Assembly (NCBI RefSeq): GCF_900188435.1
Contig: NZ_FYFA01000001.1
Span: 310,001-374,000, forward strand
Source of the DNA: Marinobacter sp. es.048
GTDB lineage: Bacteria; Pseudomonadota; Gammaproteobacteria; Pseudomonadales; Oleiphilaceae
Length of the DNA stretch: 64,000 bases
Direction of reading: 5' to 3'
Translations under genes and position numbers: made by a program
Part shown: piece by piece, positions 45,742-54,945 of the stretch
Layout: every line of letters begins with the position of its first letter
Position numbering within the stretch: the stretch's first letter is position 1
Notes under the pieces: generated by a model
What the model saw: the letters and a program-made list of their open reading frames with translations, nothing else
Database searches by the model: none
What the model was told of the DNA's origin: nothing

Positions 45742-47163
45742 GTGACCATTGAAAAACAGCCAACGCCCTCACGGATGAACTCCACCCAGGCATGGGTCAC
45801 TTATCTCAGCAAGGTCGAGCTGCCGGTTCTTGCCAACACTCTCAAGCGTATCAATGAGCTCACCGACAGCCGGAACAGCACGGTCAACGAACTGGCCAAC
45901 GTAATCCTCAACGATGCCCAGCTCACCTCCCAGGTGCTTCGGCTGTCCAATACCGTGTTCTACAACCAGACCCGGACTCAGGTCAGCACGGTAAGCCGCG
46001 CGATCACCCTGATCGGTTTCGACGCGGTGAAATCCATGGCGATTTCCTCACTGATCGTCGATACCCTGTTGAAACGCAACGACCGTCCCCACCTGTTGCG
46101 CTGCCTCGCCCGGGCGATTCACGCCGCTGTCCAGGCCCGGTGCCTGATGCCGAAACGGAATGAGACCGCGCTTGAAGAGGTGTTTATCGGGGCGCTGCTG
46201 ATGAACATCGGCGAGCTGGCCTTCTGGTCCTGCGAAACGGATCAGGCTTCGGAACTGGAAGAGCGCCTTCGGCTGGAGGAGCCACCGGTTGAAGCCCAGA
46301 AGGCCGTGCTGCACTCAACCTTTACCGAAATCACCCGGGGCCTTGTTGATGCCTGGTCCCTGGGGCCCTTTATCAGAGATGTTGTCTCTCCCGGACAGGC
46401 CAACTCCATGGCCTCAAGCCTGGTACGAAATTCCGTGGATATGGCCCGGTTATCCGAACAGGGCTGGAGCGGCCCGGACATGGACAAGGTAATGGAACGC
46501 CTCGGCAAGGACATCGGTGAGAGCCCTGCAGTGGTCCGCGACCAGCTCAAGGTGAACGCCTCGGAGGCCACCCGGGTGGCGGTCTCCCTCGGCATCCCCC
46601 AGGTCACTGCCATGATGCCGGGTGCCAAGGGCAAATTAGGCGACACCGGTGCACAAGCTCCGGACATGGATGCGGAGCTTCAACTGGAAATCCTGCGTGA
46701 ACTGAGCCAGTGCCTCGCCGAGAAACCGGATATTAACGAAGTCTGTCAGCTGGTGATTGAGGGTATCCACCGGGCAATCGGTATGCAGCGAGTGGCTCTG
46801 TTAATGAGTGACCGCACCGGCAACGAACTGGTGCCCCGAAAACTCGGCGGTCGTGGCACCGACGAATGGCGTCAGCACTTCGTGATCCCCAAGGACGGCA
46901 CCGGGCCGCTGGGTTCGCTTTTGCCCCATGCGCACTGCAGCATCTACGAACCCAGACCAAACGCCGAAGGCGTGCCTTACGATCGCTGGCTGGGCAAAGT
47001 GCCGGCACTGATCGGCCCGATCACGGCAAACGGTCGGCTGATCGGCCTGTTCTATGCGGACAATGCTGCCGGCGCCTACATGCCCTCGAAAGAGCAGTTA
47101 TCAGCGTTCGGCCACTTTATCCAGAATGCGCAGCTCTGCCTGACCTTACTCTCGACCCACTAA
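45742..47163 (+). CDS. HDOD-domain protein with C-terminal GAF-like domain
   Basis: About 473 residues from GTG 45742 (VTIEKQPTPS read as Met); the start is uncertain, as TTG 45676 and ATG 45775 are in frame and no candidate has a strong ribosome site. The HDOD domain (about 20-215) begins VTYLSKVELPVLANTLKRIN and has LTSQVLRLSN. It is followed by a linker and a GAF-like domain (about 320-470; ALIGPITANGRLIGLFYADN). HDOD proteins are signalling scaffolds related to HD phosphohydrolases. It converges with the anti-sigma gene, 8 bp apart. Confidence 0.82.
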   Translation: MTIEKQPTPSRMNSTQAWVTYLSKVELPVLANTLKRINELTDSRNSTVNELANVILNDAQLTSQVLRLSNTVFYNQTRTQVSTVSRAITLIGFDAVKSMAISSLIVDTLLKRNDRPHLLRCLARAIHAAVQARCLMPKRNETALEEVFIGALLMNIGELAFWSCETDQASELEERLRLEEPPVEAQKAVLHSTFTEITRGLVDAWSLGPFIRDVVSPGQANSMASSLVRNSVDMARLSEQGWSGPDMDKVMERLGKDIGESPAVVRDQLKVNASEATRVAVSLGIPQVTAMMPGAKGKLGDTGAQAPDMDAELQLEILRELSQCLAEKPDINEVCQLVIEGIHRAIGMQRVALLMSDRTGNELVPRKLGGRGTDEWRQHFVIPKDGTGPLGSLLPHAHCSIYEPRPNAEGVPYDRWLGKVPALIGPITANGRLIGLFYADNAAGAYMPSKEQLSAFGHFIQNAQLCLTLLSTH

Positions 47164-47170
47164 CACCCAC

Positions 47171-47872
47171 TCAGAGCTCGTAGAGCCTGGTAACGTGCAA
47201 TATCGGCCCGGTTGGTGATCCCGTCGGTGAGCCACCTTCGGGCTCGAGACTGATCGCCAGGGTCCGGCTGCGGGTCAAAGAGCTTTTGGCTTCATCCGAC
47301 AGCGCCACCTGGTGGATGTCACCCGCCGGGAGGACTCCGAGAGACATAGGATCGCCATCCTCCGGCACAACCCAGAGCTCGTAATCCTTACCCGACTCTG
47401 CAGAGCCTGCGGCGACTGAGCGCAACTTCAGCAGGTTGCCGCGATCGGTTTCACTCAGCAGCCAGAGCGGATCGTCGATATCTGCCTTTATGATTGCCCC
47501 CGCCAACAGGGGCCGTTCCACGCCGGGAGACGGCTGCTGGAGCAGCAGAACCGCAAAAAGAACCGCCGCAGCAGTTGCCATCAAGCCCCAGCCTGGCCAG
47601 AACCAACCGGTTTTTGCCGAGGCCGCGTCGGTCTTCGTGGCCTGTTCGGGCCACAACCGCCTCTGGATGTCTGACCATACACGGGGTGGTGGCGTTTCCG
47701 GCGGTGCGGCCGTTGATAACGCTCCCAGCTGCTGTTCCCAGAACCAGACTTCCTGACGTACCCGGCCTGACTCCATCATCCAGCCTTCAAAGCGGAGACG
47801 GGCAGGGCCTTTGAGGGACCCCAGAACATATTCCGCAGCAAGAATCTCTACGCGTTCAGGTGATTTTCTCAT
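47171..47872 (-). CDS. RskA-type anti-sigma factor
   Basis: 233 residues. The N-terminal cytoplasmic part (AAEYVLGSLKGPARLRFEGW, about 10-60) is the anti-sigma region without zinc-binding HxxxCxxC. One membrane segment follows (about 98-115, GLMATAAAVLFAVLLL), then a periplasmic RskA domain (KDYELWVVPEDGDPMSLGVL). It should hold the cotranscribed sigma factor at the membrane until regulated proteolysis. The start overlaps the sigma gene stop by 4 bases. Confidence 0.88.
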   Translation of the reverse strand: MRKSPERVEILAAEYVLGSLKGPARLRFEGWMMESGRVRQEVWFWEQQLGALSTAAPPETPPPRVWSDIQRRLWPEQATKTDAASAKTGWFWPGWGLMATAAAVLFAVLLLQQPSPGVERPLLAGAIIKADIDDPLWLLSETDRGNLLKLRSVAAGSAESGKDYELWVVPEDGDPMSLGVLPAGDIHQVALSDEAKSSLTRSRTLAISLEPEGGSPTGSPTGPILHVTRLYEL

Positions 47873-48426
47873 CGTTCAAGACACCCCTTCAGGGCCATGA
47901 GCCCTCTTCGGATCCAGCTCTTCACCGTGCCTACCGGCGAGTTCAGGGTTTCCGACAATTCATCGTGGGTGAAGCCCCGGTAATAGGCGAGCAGGATGCT
48001 ATCGCGCTGGACATCGCTGAGCTCCTCCAGACAGCCTGTCAGCTGGGCCGAGCCGGAGGCGCGCAACGAATCATCCAGAGGTCCGCCACGCTTGTCCTCA
48101 ACCTGTTCAAGGTGCTCATCACCGGAGGTCTGCCGCACTTTCCGGGCCCTCATCAGATCAAGAGTCCGGTAGCGGGCGATGGTCATCATCCAGGCCAGCG
48201 GCGCACCCCGATCCCGGTGGTACTCGCCCGCGTGATGCCAGATCTGGATGAAGCTCTCCTGTATCGCTTCTTCTGCCAACTCGCGATGGCTCGCCAGTGT
48301 GACGCACAGGCCGAACATTCTCGCCGCCACCTGGCTGTAAAGTTGTTGAAAGGCTTGCCGATCCTTCCTCGCCACCGACCGCAACAGCCGCATCAACTCG
48401 TCCTGATTTACCTCGACAGAAGCCAT
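47869..48426 (-). CDS. ECF RNA polymerase sigma factor (SigK-like)
   Basis: 185 residues from ATG 48426, preceded by GAGGG. Sigma region 2 (about 22-90; FGLCVTLASHRELAEEAIQE, then WMMTIARYRTLDLMR) and region 4 (about 128-180; YYRGFTHDELSETLNSPVGT, VKSWIRRGL) are clear. It pairs with the RskA-type anti-sigma gene. It is divergent from the DUF4331 gene across 155 bp, so it may control that gene set and itself. I could not identify a matching ECF promoter pair with confidence. Confidence 0.92.
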   Translation of the reverse strand: MASVEVNQDELMRLLRSVARKDRQAFQQLYSQVAARMFGLCVTLASHRELAEEAIQESFIQIWHHAGEYHRDRGAPLAWMMTIARYRTLDLMRARKVRQTSGDEHLEQVEDKRGGPLDDSLRASGSAQLTGCLEELSDVQRDSILLAYYRGFTHDELSETLNSPVGTVKSWIRRGLMALKGCLER

Positions 48427-48581
48427 AAACACCCTCGTTGTTATGATTTATGCCCAAGGTACGGGCGCACGGAAGCGGAAGTTGCGCTTGTGCCGAAAAG
48501 AAATTTTCCAGCGACTGCAACTTTTCAATGGGCTCACTCGTTCCTTCCTCCGACGCACCCAAGCACAGAGAGGAAAGCGAC

Positions 48582-50066
48582 ATGAAAACAATTCTGAAAC
48601 GGTCCAGCCTCGCTATCGCCGTGGCCGGAACCTGCCTCGCCACCAGCCTGATCCAGGCTTCGAGCCACCGCGAAGCGCCCTTCATCACCGAAATCCCGAA
48701 AGTCGACGGCACCGACTTCTACATGTTTCGGAGCTACGAGTCTGGCAGGGCGGATTTCGTGACCCTTATTGCCAATTATCTGCCGCTGCAGGACGCCTAC
48801 GGCGGTCCCAATTATTTCGATCTGGACGAAGATGCCATCTATGAGATTCACGTCGACAACGACGGCGATGCCGTTGAGGATCTGACGTTCCGGTTTCAGC
48901 TGGAAGATAACCTGAACGACATTCAGTTGCCGGTTGGGACGGACGGCGACCAGCGGATGGTGTCTGTGCCCCTGAAGAACATTGGCGACGCAAGTGACGC
49001 CGGCAACGTTCAGTTGCGACAAACCTACACGGTAGATGTCATTTCCGGCGATCGCCGTGCGGGTGCTGTTCAGGCCGCCACCAACGTAAACACAGGCACC
49101 GAAACTTTCGATAAACCGTTAGACAACATCGGTGCAAAGTCATTCGGTGACTACGAAAATTACGCAAACCAGCATGTGTTTGACATCGCTATTCCCGGAT
49201 GCCGTACCAATGGTCGTGTCTTCGTCGGGCAGCGTCAGGAGGCGTTTGCGGTAAACCTGGGTGAAATCTTTGATCTGGTAAACACCAATCCTCTGGGTGC
49301 CCGGGGCGGTGAAGGACCGGGGGATCTGGCCGACAAGAACGTGACTTCCTTTGCCTTGGAAGTGCCCACCGAGTGCCTGACCGGCACCGCCATGAATTCC
49401 GAAGGCCAGCCGGTAATCGGCGCCTGGACAACGGCCAGCGTTCGCCAGGCACGCATTATCAACCCGGCGCCCAGCAGCGACAGTCGTGGCGCAACCGTTG
49501 AAGGTGGCGCCTATACCCAGGTTTCCCGCCTGGGCATGCCGTTGGTCAACGAAGTGGTCATCGGTCTCAAGGATAAAGACCGCTTCAACGCGAGCCAGCC
49601 CAAGGATGATGGCCAGTTCGCCACCTACGTGACTCACCCGACACTGCCGGAGCTTCTGGAAGTGCTTTTCCCCGTGACCGCGCCGAACAATTTCCCGCGC
49701 AATGACCTTGTCACGGCCTTCCTGACCGGGGTGCCCGGGGTCAATATGCCCGTTGGCGTTACCGCCTCAGAGATGCTTCGACTGACACCCGCCGTTGCAC
49801 CGACACCTCTTAACAGTCAGAACGATCTCGGTGTCCTGGCAGGCGATAACGCTGGCTTCCCGAATGGCCGCCGGCCCTACGACGATACCGTCGACATTGC
49901 GCTCCGGGTGGCGATGGGTGTGCTGGCAGACCCTGCCGACGCGCCGGATGGCACGCTCGAGTATACCGACGGCGTTCAGCTGGCGTCAGACCCTGCCAAC
50001 CTGCCGGCGGATTATGAGTCCTTCCCTTACCTGGCGACCCCCATCGCCGGCTCACCCAATCAGTAA
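48582..50066 (+). CDS. DUF4331-family exported protein
   Basis: 494 residues from ATG 48582 (ribosome site AGAGAGGAA). A signal peptide (LAIAVAGTCLATSLIQA, cut near QAS-SHREA) precedes a DUF4331 domain covering nearly all of it, starting SSHREAPFITEIPKVDGTDF, the family's characteristic opening. An acidic VDNDGDAVED stretch looks like a calcium-binding loop. Function of the family is unknown. First gene of a set with a tiny lipoprotein, a TPR-like protein and a HupE/UreJ-like protein, divergent from an ECF sigma pair. Confidence 0.9.
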   Translation: MKTILKRSSLAIAVAGTCLATSLIQASSHREAPFITEIPKVDGTDFYMFRSYESGRADFVTLIANYLPLQDAYGGPNYFDLDEDAIYEIHVDNDGDAVEDLTFRFQLEDNLNDIQLPVGTDGDQRMVSVPLKNIGDASDAGNVQLRQTYTVDVISGDRRAGAVQAATNVNTGTETFDKPLDNIGAKSFGDYENYANQHVFDIAIPGCRTNGRVFVGQRQEAFAVNLGEIFDLVNTNPLGARGGEGPGDLADKNVTSFALEVPTECLTGTAMNSEGQPVIGAWTTASVRQARIINPAPSSDSRGATVEGGAYTQVSRLGMPLVNEVVIGLKDKDRFNASQPKDDGQFATYVTHPTLPELLEVLFPVTAPNNFPRNDLVTAFLTGVPGVNMPVGVTASEMLRLTPAVAPTPLNSQNDLGVLAGDNAGFPNGRRPYDDTVDIALRVAMGVLADPADAPDGTLEYTDGVQLASDPANLPADYESFPYLATPIAGSPNQ

Positions 50067-50079
50067 TAGGGAGGTTGTT

Positions 50080-50316
50080 ATGACTGTATTCACCAGGATT
50101 ACGACAGTCGGCGCAATCGCGCTGTTCCTGACTGGTTGCTTTGATGGTTCAAGCCGCCGTTCAGAAGCGCCGGCTCCGACCGTCGATTTTACGGCATACG
50201 TAAAGGCCCAGTTCGCCCGGACCAGCGACACTGCCGAACCGGCAAACGTCAACGGGGTCGACCTGAGTTTTAACGATCAGAATAATCCGCAGGCCTACGA
50301 TGATCTGCTTCAATAA
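50080..50316 (+). CDS. Small lipoprotein
   Basis: 78 residues from ATG 50080, with GGGAGG at good spacing. A lipoprotein signal ends in the lipobox LTGC (Cys20), followed by a Ser/Arg-rich tether and a short acidic tail (DLSFNDQNNPQAYDDLLQ). It lies 13 bp after the DUF4331 stop and is probably cotranscribed. No family is recognised. It may be an outer-membrane anchor for the DUF4331 or TPR-like protein. Confidence 0.8.
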   Translation: MTVFTRITTVGAIALFLTGCFDGSSRRSEAPAPTVDFTAYVKAQFARTSDTAEPANVNGVDLSFNDQNNPQAYDDLLQ

Positions 50317-50341
50317 AACCCCACCTGGCCGGATCCCCCGC

Positions 50342-51511
50342 ATGAGCGGCCCGGCCTTCCGTTTCCCTGCCCTGCGGGTCAGGGTTTTTTGCCTCATCGC
50401 GGCATTGGTGCCATTTCAGTTGCAGGCGGCGCCCGACCCAATTATCACAGATTTCGGCAATGATCAGGTGCTCGCGGAACTGCCTCGGAACGCACCGGGC
50501 ATCCGATCGAACCCAGACTCGGCCGAAGAGGCTGGAAACCGCCTGCAAAGGCTGATCATTCAGGCCAGAACCACTGGCGACCCAAGGTATCTCGGGTATG
50601 CCCAGACCCTGATCAACAACTGGTCGGAAGACAATCTGACCGATCGTCTCCGGGTGCTCCGGGCAACTCTGCGCCAAAGTCTGCATCAATTTGAACCGGC
50701 AAGGTCGGATCTCGAACAGGTGCTCACCACGTTTTCGGACACGGAACAGCGCATTCAGGCTCGCCTGACCCTGGCCAACCTCGAGCTGGTACAAGGTCGA
50801 TACGGCGTCGCCAGAAAACAGTGCCAAGCACTTCAATCTGATTACCCCGGCCTTGTGGCGGCAAGTTGCCTGGCTTCCGTAGAAGCGAGGACAGCCGACC
50901 CGGAAAAAGCCTACGAGGGCCTCGCGCTGGCGCTTGTCGAAACAAACAAACGCCAGCGTCCCGATTCGACCAGTCGACTCTGGGCCGAAGGCACGCTTGG
51001 AGACATTGCGGCTCAGGCGGGGCTTCCTGAAGCCCAGGTGCATTGGCAACGGGTGCTTGAGGCAAACCCGAACGACCTGTATATCCGAGCCCAACTCGCC
51101 GACTGGCACCTCGAGCAGGGTCATTTCGAACGCGTCCTGGCGCTGACCAACGGGTTCGATGCGGTAGACACGCTGGCCGTGATTCGGGCCATTGCCATGG
51201 CACGGATGGGACACCCGGACAGTGACGAACTGAACGGTCGCTTGCGGCAACGCTTCAAGGAGGCCCGCTGGCGAGGCGCTTTGCTGCATGCCAGGGATAC
51301 CGCGCTATTCCTCCTGGAGATCGAAAACCAGCCACAAGAGGCACTGGAACTGGCCATTGAAAACTGGAACAGCCAGAAGGAGCCTCTGGACACGCGACTG
51401 CTGCTGAGATCGTCCGTTGCCGCGAACGACAAAGTCCAATACCAGAGCGTCAGGGACTGGCTCATTAAGCAGGGACAGCGCGATGCCCGCTATCCGGAGT
51501 TCGAACAATGA
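50342..51511 (+). CDS. Exported TPR-like repeat protein
   Basis: 389 residues from ATG 50342 (MSGPAFRFPA), giving a signal peptide (VFCLIAALVPFQLQA, cut near QAA-PDP); an in-frame ATG at 50300 inside the lipoprotein gene is the alternative. The rest is helical repeats of TPR type, for example ARLTLANLELVQGRYGVARK and AQVHWQRVLEANPNDLYIRA. It is presumably a periplasmic scaffold for the DUF4331/HupE set. The stop overlaps the HupE-like start by 4 bases (ATGA), so the two are coupled. Confidence 0.8.
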   Translation: MSGPAFRFPALRVRVFCLIAALVPFQLQAAPDPIITDFGNDQVLAELPRNAPGIRSNPDSAEEAGNRLQRLIIQARTTGDPRYLGYAQTLINNWSEDNLTDRLRVLRATLRQSLHQFEPARSDLEQVLTTFSDTEQRIQARLTLANLELVQGRYGVARKQCQALQSDYPGLVAASCLASVEARTADPEKAYEGLALALVETNKRQRPDSTSRLWAEGTLGDIAAQAGLPEAQVHWQRVLEANPNDLYIRAQLADWHLEQGHFERVLALTNGFDAVDTLAVIRAIAMARMGHPDSDELNGRLRQRFKEARWRGALLHARDTALFLLEIENQPQEALELAIENWNSQKEPLDTRLLLRSSVAANDKVQYQSVRDWLIKQGQRDARYPEFEQ

Positions 51512-52638
51512 CCGTGACGAAAAGGATCTGGCTTATCCTGGTGACGTTGGCGCTGGTAATAGCCAGCAGCGTGGCCTCGGCCCACAAAGCCAGCGACAGC
51601 TTTCTGTACCTGGATAGCGGCCCTGCAGAGCTGCGTATCGATGTTGCATTGCGGGATCTGGCTCTGCTGACCGGTATTGATCCCGACGGCGATCGTCAGG
51701 TGTCGGGCCGGGAGCTTCGACAGGCAAGACCAGAGATCACGCGAACCGTGGAAGCCGCGCTAAGCCTCTCGAACACCAGCGGTATCTGCACTCTTTCCGG
51801 CAGGGAATGGGGCATCAGTGAGCACAGCGACGGTTCATATGCCGCTGCCCGATACGCTATCGAGTGCCCGGATGGTGAGCCACCTGTGGAACTGGAGTAC
51901 AACATTCTGTTTGAGCAGGATGCCCTGCATCGGGGCCTGGTAAGCCTTGATCAGGGCGGTCAGGCACGTCTCGCTGTCCTGGGCCCCGACGCCAGGACGC
52001 TCGATCTGGCAAGCGAGGACAGCGCAGGTTATTTCGGTGTATTCACAACCTTCGTTTACGAGGGCGTCATCCACCTGCTGATCGGGCTCGACCATATTCT
52101 GTTCCTGCTGGTGCTGATCATTCCGGCAACTCTTGCGACCTACAAAAGCAACCACTCTGGCACCGAGGCACCCAGCTTACGTGCTCGTCTGATTGATTTG
52201 GCGGGCATTATCACCGCCTTTACGGCGGCCCATTCCATCACTCTTGCCCTCGCAGCCCTGAATATCGTCGCCCTGCCGATAGGGTGGGTAGAAACGGTTA
52301 TCGCGCTTTCCATAGCTCTCGCGGTCTTGAACGTTGTCTGGCCGGTGCTCGGACACAAAACATGGAAGCTGGCCTTCGGGTTCGGCCTGGTGCACGGCTT
52401 CGGCTTTGCCAGTGTCCTCGGTGATCTCACCAGTGGTGTATCCGGATTGGCGGTAGCGCTGGCGGGCTTCAACCTGGGCGTGGAGCTGGGGCAGTTGGCT
52501 CTGCTGGTGCTGGGATTCCCGATACTGTACTACCTGGGGAAAAGCCAGGTGTACCGGCAAGCGGCTGTACCAGTGGTACTGGCCGGTATAGGAGCCATCA
52601 GCCTCTACTGGGTTGTCCAGCGCGCGCCCCTGTTCTGA
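51508..52638 (+). CDS. HupE/UreJ-like membrane protein with EF-hand-like periplasmic loop
   Basis: 376 residues. Signal segment (LILVTLALVIASSVASA), then a periplasmic domain (about 30-190) with a loop DPDGDRQVSGRE, whose D-x-D-x-D...E spacing is that of an EF-hand. A C-terminal HupE/UreJ-type membrane domain follows (about 190-370; HLLIGLDHILFLLVLIIPAT, then HGFGFASVLGDL) with metal-binding-like His/Asp residues. HupE/UreJ proteins are nickel permeases, but no hydrogenase or urease is nearby, so the metal or other substrate is open. Last gene of the set. Confidence 0.87.
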   Translation: MTVTKRIWLILVTLALVIASSVASAHKASDSFLYLDSGPAELRIDVALRDLALLTGIDPDGDRQVSGRELRQARPEITRTVEAALSLSNTSGICTLSGREWGISEHSDGSYAAARYAIECPDGEPPVELEYNILFEQDALHRGLVSLDQGGQARLAVLGPDARTLDLASEDSAGYFGVFTTFVYEGVIHLLIGLDHILFLLVLIIPATLATYKSNHSGTEAPSLRARLIDLAGIITAFTAAHSITLALAALNIVALPIGWVETVIALSIALAVLNVVWPVLGHKTWKLAFGFGLVHGFGFASVLGDLTSGVSGLAVALAGFNLGVELGQLALLVLGFPILYYLGKSQVYRQAAVPVVLAGIGAISLYWVVQRAPLF

Positions 52639-52655
52639 GCGCGCACCGGACACCT

Positions 52656-53273
52656 CTAGTGCAGGGCCCGCATCTGGCGCGGGTAAAGTGCGGCGCTGAC
52701 TTCCGGCTCTTCCAGCAGGTCGGCCAGCTCGCGGTCTACCGTGGTTTCTTCACCTTCTTCAGGTAGCGGCTCGAACAGGGTGCTCAGCCAGGAGGCGACG
52801 GAAGGCGCTTCGTCTCGTTTGTAATCTGTGGACAGCGCCTTGATGCGGCGGAAGCCGACAATGCGCTGGTGTTTGGGATCCCGAATCTGTTCAAAACCCC
52901 GCCAGTAAACGTGATCCCTGGTGTGCAGCTGCACGAACAGGGTATCGATAGGGCCATCAGAATCGTCTGCACCGTCGGCTTCTTCCTCAACGGTCTCCGG
53001 GGCCGCTTCGGCTTCCACTTCAGGCTTCTTGTGACGGATGGTGGTCCACGCCGGGTACAGCACGGCCACTGCATCCGCTTCAACATGCTCGCGGGCTGCG
53101 CGGAGGATCAAACCCCAGCGAGCCTTGTCGGCATCGGTTTCAAGGGAATTGATGGGCAAGTCGTAGCTTTGCTCGCTGGACAGAACGATGGCCATCATCG
53201 GGGCGTCTAACTCCCCCATGGCCTCGGCCTGTGCTACTGATACCAGTTCATCGATTGCCATCGGTTGGTTCAT
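52656..53273 (-). CDS. Acidic protein of unknown function
   Basis: 205 residues, no signal peptide or membrane segment, so cytoplasmic. The middle is a long acidic linker (EAEAAPETVEEEADGADDSD) between an N-terminal domain (about 1-90; AVAVLYPAWTTIRHKKPEV) and a C-terminal one (about 110-205; HTRDHVYWRGFEQIRD). GAGGAGGCGAG precedes ATG 53273. I do not recognise it. It faces the HupE-like gene, 17 bp apart. Confidence 0.75.
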   Translation of the reverse strand: MNQPMAIDELVSVAQAEAMGELDAPMMAIVLSSEQSYDLPINSLETDADKARWGLILRAAREHVEADAVAVLYPAWTTIRHKKPEVEAEAAPETVEEEADGADDSDGPIDTLFVQLHTRDHVYWRGFEQIRDPKHQRIVGFRRIKALSTDYKRDEAPSVASWLSTLFEPLPEEGEETTVDRELADLLEEPEVSAALYPRQMRALH

Positions 53274-53405
53274 AATACGCTCGCCTCCTCGATGCCATCA
53301 GGATCTATCAGGAAGAAGGGGTCTTCCTGACTAACAGCATAGCCTGTTCCGGCTACAAAGATAAACGTGGAGTTTCCCCAGCCGGATCACAACCCCCCAG
53401 TTTAA

Positions 53406-54893
53406 TCAGAACGCTTCCTCAAGCTTTTCGTAGTTGCTGAACCAGGGGGTCGCCTCTTCGAGCTGAGCGGCCAACTGCAGCAGAGTCGCTTCGGTGCCGT
53501 GGGGCCCGCCGAACTGCACACCCACCGGCAAACCGTCAGCAGTCCAGTGCATCGGCACAGACATGGCTGGCGTTCCGGTGAGATTGGCCAGCTGGGTAAA
53601 CGGCGTCCGCGCCAGGCTTTCCAGGGCCATCTGGTCTACCTGGCCGGTACGGTGGACCAGTTTCCCGGCCTTGAGCTTCAGCATCAGGCGTGCCGCCAAT
53701 TTGAGATGGGCCGGCGTTTCCAGTTCGCCGATGGCAGCCGGTAACTGTCCGGTGGTCGGGCTGAGGTAGAGATCGTAACTGCCAAAGAACGCGCCCAGGG
53801 CTCTGGCAAACTCATTCCACTGCTGGCGCCGGCGGACATAATCGGAGAGCTGCATGGTCTCTCCAAGCATGCCGATCAGCCGGGTATCCAGTTCAAAATC
53901 GCTGTCGGTGGCGCCGAACTGCTCTTTCGCCTTGGCCATCAGCGCCGACACTTCGCCGAAATACAGGCCCAGATAGCAACGGGCCAGGGCCATGCCGTCA
54001 AACTCCGGCGCCGCGTACTCAACCCTGTGACCGAGGGTCTCAAGAACCCGTGCGGTTTCCTCCACGGCAGCAACGCACTCCGGTGCCACCTCCGTATTGT
54101 ATGGTGAAGAGGTGAACACACCGATTCTGAGGCTGCCCGGAGACCGCTGCATCAGCTCTGCGTAAGGCGTCGGGGGGGCAGGAATCTCGAACGGATCGCC
54201 CGGTGCCGGGCCGCTGAGCACATCCAGCATCGCCGCACTGTCCCTGACCGTTCGGCTGACTACATGATCGGTGGACGCGCCCGTCCAGGCTTCGCCCATG
54301 AAGGGGCCGGAGGAAATGCGGCCCCGGGAGGGTTTGAGACCAAACAGGCCGCTGTAGGCTGCCGGAATGCGGATCGAGCCGCCGCCGTCGTTGGCACCCG
54401 CCATGGGCACAATACCGGCGGCGACCGCCGCGCCGGAGCCACCACTGGAGCCCCCGGGAGTCAGCTGCGTGTTCCAGGGGTTACAGGTTGCCCCCCAGAG
54501 TTCAGATTCGGTAACCGCTTTCAGACCAAACTCCGGCGTGGCAGTTCGCCCCAGGAAAACCAGCCCGCCTTCCCGGGCCCGGCGGACGAATTCCGAGTCC
54601 TGGGGCGCAATATTCTTTGTCATACCCCGGCTGCCGTAGGTACACGAATGCCCCGCCTGTTCCTGGGCGAGGTCCTTGAGCAACAGAGGAACGCCGGCAA
54701 AAATGGCCTGTTCGGGGAAGCGCTGTTTTAGCGCTTCGGAGAACTGGGGATAGCAAATTGCATTAAGTGTGCCATTGACTCGGGTTGCCCGTTCCACGGC
54801 CGCCTCGCATACTTCCCTTGAAGTGACCTCGCCCCGACGAACAAGATCAGCGAGTGCGGTCGCATCGTAACGAAGGTATTCAGATTGCTTCAT
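53406..54893 (-). CDS. Amidase-signature family protein
   Basis: Hydrolyses an amide bond. 495 residues from ATG 54893 ([10 protein letters not shown]), preferred over ATG 54905 for the upstream GGA. The Ser-cisSer-Lys triad is visible: Lys in [11 protein letters not shown], cis-Ser in [14 protein letters not shown] and nucleophile Ser in [12 protein letters not shown]. The family includes nylon-oligomer, acetamide and fatty-acid amide hydrolases, so the substrate is open. Single gene, divergent from the SLT-like gene with overlapping promoter space. Confidence 0.93.
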   Translation of the reverse strand: MKQSEYLRYDATALADLVRRGEVTSREVCEAAVERATRVNGTLNAICYPQFSEALKQRFPEQAIFAGVPLLLKDLAQEQAGHSCTYGSRGMTKNIAPQDSEFVRRAREGGLVFLGRTATPEFGLKAVTESELWGATCNPWNTQLTPGGSSGGSGAAVAAGIVPMAGANDGGGSIRIPAAYSGLFGLKPSRGRISSGPFMGEAWTGASTDHVVSRTVRDSAAMLDVLSGPAPGDPFEIPAPPTPYAELMQRSPGSLRIGVFTSSPYNTEVAPECVAAVEETARVLETLGHRVEYAAPEFDGMALARCYLGLYFGEVSALMAKAKEQFGATDSDFELDTRLIGMLGETMQLSDYVRRRQQWNEFARALGAFFGSYDLYLSPTTGQLPAAIGELETPAHLKLAARLMLKLKAGKLVHRTGQVDQMALESLARTPFTQLANLTGTPAMSVPMHWTADGLPVGVQFGGPHGTEATLLQLAAQLEEATPWFSNYEKLEEAF

Positions 54894-54945
54894 GGCTGGT
54901 TCCATTTGTTATTCTGTTTTGAGGAAGGTCACGGGTATAACGTCT

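Noticed and set aside
51508..52638. Hydrogenase or urease accessory nickel permease
   Set aside because: No hydrogenase or urease gene is within the window, and the protein has an extra periplasmic domain; only the membrane part resembles HupE/UreJ.
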